From: Glycine soja
Lineage: Eukaryota > Streptophyta > Magnoliopsida > Fabales > Fabaceae
Length of the DNA: 64,000 nt
NCBI RefSeq assembly: GCF_004193775.1
Contig: NC_041002.1
Coordinates: 9,212,485-9,276,484, forward strand
Reading direction: 5' to 3'
This document shows positions 56,832 to 64,000 of this stretch, in pieces. Within the stretch, counting starts at the first letter, position 1; the number at the start of each line of letters is the position of its first letter. The notes beneath the pieces are model-generated. The model was given only the letters and a program-made list of their open reading frames with translations, searched no databases and was not told the DNA's origin. The translations under genes and the position numbers were made by a program.

Positions 56832-57684
56832 GCGGGCTACCAGCTCTTGAGTCATGGCAACAAAAGACGGTGTGGTCGACAAAAGCGAGGCTCTTGCTCC
56901 TACGTATCCTCCAATGAGGAACTCAGACCTACGTAGTTCTGGATAACTTGTGAGACTTGAAAAAGTCTCGTTGTTTTCTCCACTAAAACGCAAACATGCT
57001 TTAGCAAAGAGACAAATATTCCAACTGATTTAGAGCAGCATATGCTTTTTTGAGTGAAAAACAATGCGTCTACCGGGGAAGGAGAGTCTGCTGATGAAAT
57101 CTCCCATAACCATAAATGAGATTTTGGATGTTAGCATTTCGTTTCTAAATGACCATTTAGAGGAAACACTGGGTTCGACAAAAATAGAAGAAATCCACTC
57201 AAAGTGTATCAATCTCGCACAGGTAAGTGTTTCATCCTAATTCCGAACCATAGATATGTCATGACTTGACTTTGCAAATTATTTCCTATCAAATCAAAAA
57301 TTACATGCGTGATCATGGATCAAATAGGACTTCCCTTGGGAATGGGTTCTTTTGGTGGTTTCTTCTTTCGGCTTTTGTGTGTTTTTGGCTTTTGATTTTT
57401 TTGTTGGCTTTTTCCTTTTCTGTTTTTGTTTAGTGCGGGGCGAGAAAAAAGGGTCGCTAGCGCACGGGATTTTGGTTGGTAATTAAAGGGAGAAGACCAT
57501 TTTAGGTCGTGGTTTCCTTTCCTTCCTTTTTTGTTCATTTGGTGACAATTCTGTATTGTTCAGATATTGTCTGGTCAAAAGACCTTTCTGCACATTTCTT
57601 CTAGTTCTTTGATCAAGAACTTTCTTTCCTTCCTTTTTTACTGTCTCCCATTCTTTGGTTGGGAATTTTCTTTCTTTTCTTTTT

Positions 57685-57725
<41 letters not shown>

Positions 57726-58734
57726 TTCTCTTTGATTGGAAATTTTCCTTCTTTTCTTTTTTTGCTTTCTCCCACTCTTTGATTGGGGAATTTTCCTTCT
57801 TTTCTTTTTTGCTTCCGAGGGTAAGGATTGACATTCTCACCCTAGGTCAAGGTTCATGGTGAGTCAGGATTTTGGCTCAAGGTTTGTAGAATGGCTAGAC
57901 ATGATACATGTCGGGGTTTGGTTTGGTTCAAGGATAAAAAGGGATGCCCCACATTATTTCCATGACACAAATGCAAAAATGATGATTTGGAAACTTTATG
58001 CAAAACTGGCCATGCATGCACCTATGCGGACACTCAAGTGTCAAATTTTTATGGTCATGTGATGCTAGGGCTCAGGATTCATTTCCTCTATTTTAATCAA
58101 CCCAATGTTTCCAAAATATGTTCTTTTATCAATTTGTGCATTCATCCGAGTCCATTTCGGGCGTCCGGGGAAATTTCACAGCATTCACCCTTCAGGTGTA
58201 GACACATTTTCCAAAAATTGATTATGATCAATGAATTTTTTCAAAGAAAAGTTGGAAATCGTCTCTTTTCAAAAGCATGTCGTTTTTTAGCTAGACAACT
58301 TTTTTTTTTTTTTTTTTTTTTTCACCTTTTTCCTTACTTGCCCCTTTTATTTTTATTTTTATTTTTTTTTTCTTATTTGCTCTCTTTTTCTTTTCATTTT
58401 CTTTCCTTTTCTATTTCATTTTCTTTCCTTTTCTATTTCATTTTCTTTCCTTTTCTATTTTTATTTTTATCATGATTTTTTTGTTTATTTTACATATATA
58501 CTTTTGGATGATGTTCCTAAACGAAGAACTCTACACGGTTCCAGAATTTCAAACATCATCGATAGTAATGATAATATAAATACTAACGCACCAATCTAAA
58601 CAAAAATGTATGCGCTGTACAAATGACAATCGAAACAACAAAAACAAACGTTAGTCTCTCAAGTCAAAACAATAACATAGAATAAAAATGATAAAAGAAA
58701 TATGAAAGAAAACATGAATCTGGGGATCTCCCAG
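56832..58734 (-). other. untranslated pyrimidine-rich stretch of element A, no gene seen
   Basis: Contains long T runs (57688-57722, 58302-58322), three copies of a TTTGATTGGGAATTTTCCTTC-like phrase (57640-57810), and a 22-bp unit ATTTTCTTTCCTTTTCTATTTC three times at 58395-58460. Open frames here are poly-Phe or poly-Lys artefacts of the tracts. Confidence 0.7.
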
Positions 58735-59985
58735 TCACGTGTCTCCACTCCCTCCCAAGAAGTCAAGCAAATCGGCCATCTCCTCATCCTTGTGGGCTTC
58801 TTCTCCATCGCCGGGAGCTTCCGGGGGCGCCTCTCCTGCTTGGGCCTCGGGCCAATCTCCGGGCCATGCTACCTCTGCCCTGAACTGGTCTGGAGTAGGG
58901 CATGAAAAAGAAGCGAAGCCCTGGCTCTGCATGCTAAGGCTCATCTGGTACAGACAGTCATGGGTCCGTACATGTGCTCGGTGGTTGGCCGCCTGCTGGC
59001 GAACCAAATGCCGTAAATACTGCTCTATGTCAAATGCCCCAGCCTGGCCAGCCTGATGAGGTGGTGGTGGCGCGCCTGCGGCCTGTGGAGCATCACCCTG
59101 AGCCTGTCTCTGGGTACAGTACTTCTCAATAAAAGCCCGGGTGATGGGCGGCCGAATCACCTTGGTAGGTGCAACGGGGACTCCAAACGACTGGCAAAGT
59201 CCTGTGATCAGTGCGGGGAATCCCAGAGCCCTGTTGGACTTATCTGGGTCCAAAGGGTGCCTAGTGGGCGTCATACCTGCAAAAATATAGATGGCATCAG
59301 CGATCAACTGAGCCACATGGATGCTCATCCGTGTCAGGATGGCGTACACCAGCTGGCACTTCGGCATGGGGAGGTCGGAATTATGATCGGTGGGAAGGAT
59401 GTTGCTGAGGAGCAACGTCATCCATATCTGGGTCAGGGTGGTCATGTTGGTGCGCATGATTCGCACTCGCCTTCCTGCAGCTGTCCGGGCAAAATCTTGC
59501 CCCGGTATACATAGCAGTTGGGCGATGGCCTCCTCATCGAACCCATCAGACCGGTTCCTCCTCTGGCCATACTCGCATTCCTGGCCCTCTTCCAATACCA
59601 TCGGATATCCCAGGAGCTGGCTGATAGCGTCGGCATCGAACGGGATCCACTGACCCCTAACCCAGGATCTCATGTCACGCACGCCCTCCTCTGTTGGCCA
59701 AGCATTGGCATAAAACTCAAGGACTATTTCTGGATCAAACTTGGCCATAGGAGTAACCAGTGGTGCCCACCGCCGGCGCCCTATTTCCTCCTGAAAATCA
59801 GTATACTCGTCGTCCCTGAGCTGGACGCGTCGTTCCCGGAGAAATGACCATCCCTTGATGGCTTCGAAGCGCTGCTGGTGTACAGCGCTCCTAAAGCGGT
59901 GACTGTCGTACTCCGGAGCGGAACTAGTTCCTTCGGCCGCCTTGTCCTTCCTGGACCTCTTTGAGGCAAGCTTCCTCGGGGCCAT
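58735..59985 (-). CDS. extra ORF of element A (plant transposon-protein family), 416 residues, intact
   Basis: ATG 59985 lies two bases after a strong acceptor (CTTCGCAG|GA), which is why I prefer it to the upstream in-frame ATG at 60078. The protein begins MAPRKLASKRSRKDKAAEGT (basic, possibly nuclear), then FEAIKGWSFLRERRVQLRDD, GRRRWAPLVTPMAKFDPEIV, EFYANAWPTEEGVRDMRSWV, RGQWIPFDADAISQLLGYPM, IMRTNMTTLTQIWMTLLLSN, RALGFPALITGLCQSFGVPV, a Pro/Ala/Gln stretch, and an acidic C-terminus (GDGEEAHKDEEMADLLDFLG). No membrane span or zinc finger is visible. It lies 3' of pol. It is uninterrupted, in contrast to its relative at 51076-52464. The function of this family is unknown. Confidence 0.9.
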   Translation of the reverse strand: MAPRKLASKRSRKDKAAEGTSSAPEYDSHRFRSAVHQQRFEAIKGWSFLRERRVQLRDDEYTDFQEEIGRRRWAPLVTPMAKFDPEIVLEFYANAWPTEEGVRDMRSWVRGQWIPFDADAISQLLGYPMVLEEGQECEYGQRRNRSDGFDEEAIAQLLCIPGQDFARTAAGRRVRIMRTNMTTLTQIWMTLLLSNILPTDHNSDLPMPKCQLVYAILTRMSIHVAQLIADAIYIFAGMTPTRHPLDPDKSNRALGFPALITGLCQSFGVPVAPTKVIRPPITRAFIEKYCTQRQAQGDAPQAAGAPPPPHQAGQAGAFDIEQYLRHLVRQQAANHRAHVRTHDCLYQMSLSMQSQGFASFSCPTPDQFRAEVAWPGDWPEAQAGEAPPEAPGDGEEAHKDEEMADLLDFLGGSGDT

Positions 59986-59987
59986 TC

Positions 59988-61189
59988 CTGCGAAGGCAAA
60001 CATTTGGAAAGTTAATTTTACCAGTGGGACACTACTCTTAAAGCAAAAATGGCATATAACCTCCTCCCATAAATACAAACATCAATGTAAATTTAGAGCA
60101 AGCTTATGCGCATATTTCCTTACGAACGTTCTCTTGCACAAGACATTCTAAGAAAAATGCACCCATACACAATCAAGGCAGCTTCGTTACCTAGATTATT
60201 TACACGTACTTCCAAGGTGTATTTGTTACTTACATCACACACATCTCCTTGGCTAAATTTACATACATGCATACTCAAAGCATTTTGGGGTACCAAAAAT
60301 TGCACATGTGCACATCTTGGTATTTCTAATACCTATACATACACAAACTTCATGATGAATCTTGACTATCTTCACAAAAAGGTGCTACACTTCATCCTTT
60401 TTTTCAAGTTTTTGCTACCTAAAGTCGCATGCAAATTCAAGCATATTTTCCTTTGCTGACTAAAATTGTATTCAAATTAAAAGGTATACTTTTTTGTAAT
60501 ATGTTTTCTTCACATAGCATGCAACATATTTATATATATATTTTTTGTGAGACATTTTGACTACCAAAAATTATATGTATATACATCCAAGTATTTTGCT
60601 ATTATACCCAAAGCGTAAATTGCCAAAGGTATTTTGCTACCTATTCTAAACCTACATATTTATGAAGAGCAAAATTCCTAACCATCTAGCCATATGGAAA
60701 ATATTGTAACGTGGCCCATAGCTGATTGCTGGCCAAAAAAGTAACTTTACCCAAAATGCACCTCCTTTTGTGTTCTTTTGCATAAAAAAAACTTTGGTTC
60801 CTAGGCCTAGGACATATGCGGGGCAATTCCTCTAGCTCTTTCAAAAATGAATGCATGTCCCAAAAATACGTGCAAACCAAATTGCTCCATGGGTTGTTTC
60901 CCTACAAAATCACGCGCTAATGCCATTGAGGCATTTCACCGAACACTTGGTGGGCGCGCGTTTAGGCATCAATAGCAAGAGAACGGGGACAATGTGGCAT
61001 GCCCCATTACTTCAAAATGCATTATAGGCCTAGGGCCATCTCATACAAACCCCCAATTCAACTTAATCAAGCGAGAAAACAAACCAAAATTGCCCCACAT
61101 ATTTGAGCACATTCCCACAATTTAGAGCACCAAAAGGAGATCAAAATACACCAATGAAAAGCTAGAAAGCTTAGGGATGGAATACTTAC
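59988..61189 (-). other. leader intron of the element A extra ORF
   Basis: Minus-strand donor AACAA|GTAAGTATT at 61189 and acceptor TTTGCCTTCGCAG ending at 59988 define a 1202-bp intron. It is AT-rich with no supported coding sequence. The intron is inferred from splice-site strength and position only. Confidence 0.55.
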
Positions 61190-61304
61190 TTGTTGGTGAT
61201 GAACAAAAGCGCGAAACGGAATCAAAAAATGCGAAAAGTGATGACCCTAAGACTGCAAACTCGTAAATCCCGTGGGTATGGCTTTTGAAAGGGGGGAAAA
61301 GAAG

Positions 61305-61396
61305 TTTTTGAATGAAAAAACGTCCCCCTTTCGTCACTTTTATATTTTGGTGCAGAGGTGGCTCGCCCAGGCGAGCCCAGCTCGCCCAGGCGAGCT
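61305..61396 (-). promoter_or_regulatory. internal promoter upstream of the extra ORF: two palindromes then TATA box
   Basis: Minus strand order: GCTCGCCTGGGCGAGC (61380-61395), 3 bases, GCTCGCCTGGGCGAGC (61361-61376), about 15 bases, then AAAATATAAAAG (61337-61348). A transcript would start near 61305 and splice at 61189. This repeats the arrangement in the element's own LTR promoter at 54020-54090, though the surrounding sequence is different. Confidence 0.55.
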
Positions 61397-62125
61397 AACC
61401 TGCACTTTTTTTTTTTTTTTTGAGGGGAACATTTAAACATGCCCCTCCCTTCTCATGGACTAGCATCTTGCCTAACTTGAACTTACTTAGGTTAGAATTA
61501 GGCGTTGATTACTTATTTTATTATTACTCTTTTCCTTTTTAAAACGAGCAAATAGTAAAAGAAAGCTGCAAAATACAAAGGATACGGGGCTGCCTTGCAG
61601 CGACATTCCCTGCTTGTTTCGCACAGAGCAAGGGCAACGATCGGTCGGTCGTGACCCCATCCCCGCTTGCGGTCATCCTTAAGTACCTGCAAGTAATAAA
61701 CAACCAGGTATGGCCAATCTTGACCGCATCATTACCCTACCTTGATTGGTTTCTGCCGTTCATGCTTTGTCTCCACTCCACAAGGTAGCCCTAGGTGATC
61801 CTGCCCCTGTTTTACCACAATAATATACATGCGTATGCGTATGCGTATGCATGGATGTTTTCAAACGCAGACAATTTAGGGAAAGTTGGTTCAGGTTCAA
61901 TTCTAATTAAGCGCTTGGGGGATCCCATGAACTGAGCGGAAGGGCTCAGGCGATCACAAATTAACGCAAGGTGTGAAACTAACGTGAGGACTAAAAGCCT
62001 CAAATCCATGTTCATTTCTTTGAAAGCTCGTAACAAGAGATACAACGGACCGGAAAATCCTGGGGGGAAATCTAGAAAACGCATAAAGATAGAGAACATG
62101 CAGCGACATCCTTAATTGCCCCAGC

Positions 62126-63301
62126 TTCTAAGCATAATATCGTTTGACGACATCAGAGTTCACGGGTGAAGGTAGCTCTTCGCCATCCATGTTGGTAAGC
62201 ACCAGGGCTCCTCCGGAAAAAGCCCTCTTCACAACAAAAGGCCCTTCGTAGTTCGGGGCCCATTTCCCTCGATGGTCCTTGACAGCATGGACATTTTCTT
62301 TAGCACAAGGTCTCCCTCATGGAACTTGCGTAAGCGTACTTTCTTGTCGAATGCACTCTTCATTCTTTGCTGGTATAAGCGCCCATGACTCATGCCGTTA
62401 AGCGCTTACCCTCAATGAGGTTGAGCTGATCGTAGCGTGTTTTGAGCCCACTCTGATTCCTTTAATCCGGATTCTGCCAAGATCCTTAATGACGGGACTT
62501 CTACCTCAAATGGTAACACCGCCTCCATCCCATATACCAATGAGAACGGCGTTGCCCCAGTTGACGTTCGTACTGAAGTCCGGTAACCGTGTAACGCGAA
62601 TGGGAGCATCTCGTGCCAATCCTTGTATGACACGGTCATCTTTTGGATAATCTTCTTGATATTCTTATTGGCTGCTTCCACGGCTCCATTCATCTTTGGC
62701 CGGTAGGGTGTGGAATTGTGATGCTGGATTTTAAACTCCTCGCACATTTCCCCCATCATCTTGTTATTCAGGTTGGTGCCGTTGTCCGTGATAATCTTCC
62801 TTGGCAAACCATATCGGCAGATAATCTCCTTCTTAATGAACCTGACCACCACATTCCTCGTGACATTGGTATATGAAGCCGCCTCGACCCACTTGGTGAA
62901 ATAATCTATTGCTACAAGGATGAAGCGATGACCATTCGAGGCCTTGGGCTCAATGGCCCCAATGACATCTATTCCCCACATGGAGAAAGGCCAAGGGGCG
63001 GACATGACATTCAGAGGATGCGGTGGGGCATTGACATTATCCGCGAATGCTTGACATTTGTGGCACTTCCTCACATGGACACAACAATCACTTTCCATGG
63101 TAAGCCAGTAATAACCTGCTCTTAAGATCTTCCTGCCATAAGCATGCCCGTTGGCGTGCGTTCCAAACGAGCCCTCATGGACTTCCTCGATCATGTGATT
63201 TGCCTCCTTGGCATCCACACATCGCAGGAGTGTCATGTCGTGATTTCTCTTATACAGTGTGCCTCCGCTCATGAAGAAACTGGCTGCCAACCTCCTCAAT
63301 G
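62126..63301 (-). pseudogene. Tat/Ogre-like pol: integrase and C-terminal tail, two frameshifts
   Basis: Directly after the N run the frame reads LRRLAASFFMSGGTLYKRNH, then the H2C2 zinc-binding region (HEGSFGTHANGHAYGRKIL, CCVHVRKCHKCQ). The integrase core has its three acidic sites in GIDVIGAIEPK, ITDNGTNLNNKM and NGAVEAANKNIKK, then DWHEMLPFALHGYRTSVRTS and YGMEAVLPFEVEVPSL. One extra A near 62440 shifts the frame after SEWAQ; a one-base loss near 62295 shifts it again. The tail then recovers WAPNYEGPFVVKRAFSGGAL and ends at the stop at 62126-62128. The catalytic core is intact but the C-terminal part would not be made from this copy. Confidence 0.92.
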
Positions 63302-63800
63302 NNNNNNNNNNNNNNNNNNNNNNNNNNNNNNNNNNNNNNNNNNNNNNNNNNNNNNNNNNNNNNNNNNNNNNNNNNNNNNNNNNNNNNNNNNNNNNNNNNN
63401 NNNNNNNNNNNNNNNNNNNNNNNNNNNNNNNNNNNNNNNNNNNNNNNNNNNNNNNNNNNNNNNNNNNNNNNNNNNNNNNNNNNNNNNNNNNNNNNNNNNN
63501 NNNNNNNNNNNNNNNNNNNNNNNNNNNNNNNNNNNNNNNNNNNNNNNNNNNNNNNNNNNNNNNNNNNNNNNNNNNNNNNNNNNNNNNNNNNNNNNNNNNN
63601 NNNNNNNNNNNNNNNNNNNNNNNNNNNNNNNNNNNNNNNNNNNNNNNNNNNNNNNNNNNNNNNNNNNNNNNNNNNNNNNNNNNNNNNNNNNNNNNNNNNN
63701 NNNNNNNNNNNNNNNNNNNNNNNNNNNNNNNNNNNNNNNNNNNNNNNNNNNNNNNNNNNNNNNNNNNNNNNNNNNNNNNNNNNNNNNNNNNNNNNNNNNN
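63302..63800. other. assembly gap (499 N)
   Basis: Uninterrupted N. The codons on its two sides appear to be adjacent in the pol protein, so the true missing length may be zero (see findings). Open frames spanning the N run are artefacts. Confidence 0.99.
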
Positions 63801-64000
63801 TCCTTTTATCGTTGTCGGCAATCTCTGGCGGGTATTCTTTGCTTTCGACATATCGCTTGATGTCGTAATACCAGGGCTTTCCGTCCCGTTCCTCTTCCAC
63901 TTGGCAACAATGTGCGGGTTTGCCACGACACTGAAATTCAATGTAGGGTAGGTCCCCGTGCGGTGTTAGCTGGAACATAGATGCCAATGTAGCAAGCGCA
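63801..64000 (-). CDS. Tat/Ogre-like pol, segment between RNase H and integrase
   Basis: Minus-strand frame from the right edge reads LASMFQLTPHGDLPYIEFQC, then HCCQVEEERDGKPWYYDIKR and YVESKEYPPEIADNDKR up to the gap. This is the linker that precedes the integrase zinc finger in Tat-lineage pol proteins. It is partial at both ends, limited by the window edge and the gap. Confidence 0.9.

Larger units (their letters stand above)
52551..64000 (-). mobile_element. Tat/Ogre-like Ty3/gypsy element (element A), 3' part, nested in element C
   Basis: On the minus strand, from the right edge: end of RNase H region and integrase (64000-62126), an extra ORF with its own leader (61.3-58.7 kb), a pyrimidine-rich stretch, a 100-bp minisatellite (55025-56831), a polypurine tract (AAAGAGGGGCA near 54546-54556) and a 1994-bp 3' LTR (54544-52551). 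Minisatellites before the 3' LTR and extra ORFs are known of the Tat lineage. The LTR abuts the leader of the element C ORF, so A inserted into C. The 5' part is outside the window. Confidence 0.88.

Noticed and set aside
55045..56993. Series of overlapping minus-strand ORFs with the same repeated peptide
   Set aside because: They arise from the 100/101-bp minisatellite; the frame shifts between copies and there is no start context or family.
57567..57862. Poly-Phe and poly-Lys ORFs on both strands
   Set aside because: Translations of long T tracts in an untranslated region; no family and no start context.
58739..59847. Plus-strand ORFs of 87-152 codons
   Set aside because: Antisense of the intact extra ORF of element A, which has recognisable family motifs and a splice acceptor.
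63144..63987. Long ORFs spanning the N run
   Set aside because: N codons cannot support a frame, and the frames on the two sides differ if 499 bases are assumed.

Overview
The window is plant nuclear DNA, AT-rich and almost entirely built of transposable elements (TEs) and gene fragments. The mix of families points to a legume and most likely to soybean or a close relative: MULEs carrying plant-mobile-domain and OTU genes, an Au-type SINE, CACTA elements, and Tat/Athila gypsy elements with extra ORFs. That species call is inference from recognised families, not a database match. I find no intact ordinary host gene. Three host genes survive only as fragments.

Layout. 1-3033: 3' two thirds of a Ty1/copia element, + strand, with its 3' LTR. 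4623-10849: MULE-1, with a perfect 9-bp target duplication, carrying a plant-mobile-domain (PMD) gene (+) and a MuDR-type transposase (-), both truncated at a shared internal junction. 12436-13872: an AT-rich fold-back element. 18155-24667: MULE-2, with an 8/9-bp target duplication, carrying a decayed PMD gene (+) facing a FAR1/MULE transposase with a C-terminal OTU-like domain (-). 24703-30549: MULE-3, same transposase type, its catalytic core replaced by a 3.5-kb inverted LTR pair. 30951-33671: a CACTA terminus, a tandem-repeat protein fragment and a copia gag fragment. 34164-36575: solo LTR with TSD TATTG. 37158-37324: Au-type SINE.

37854-42446 holds pseudogene fragments of cytosolic fructose-1,6-bisphosphatase (+), the RINT1-like MAG2 protein (-) and an SKIP11-like F-box/kelch protein (-). 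From about 43.4 to 64 kb there is one nested stack: a CACTA element broken by a 5'-truncated LINE, by a truncated LTR and by an Athila-like element (LTR 48365-49688, extra ORF 51076-52464). That Athila-like element is in turn interrupted by a Tat/Ogre-like element (3' LTR 52551-54544, 100-bp minisatellite, intact 416-residue extra ORF with its own promoter and leader intron, then integrase and the rest of pol running off the right edge). A run of 499 N lies in that pol.

How the parts relate. The most interesting theme is gene organisation in the MULEs. In two elements with different termini and different transposase types, a PMD gene is transcribed from one end toward the transposase gene from the other, the same convergent layout as mudrA/mudrB in maize MuDR. 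A second theme is arrays of short, element-specific hairpins, found beside the inferred promoter or leader intron in MULEs and gypsy elements alike.
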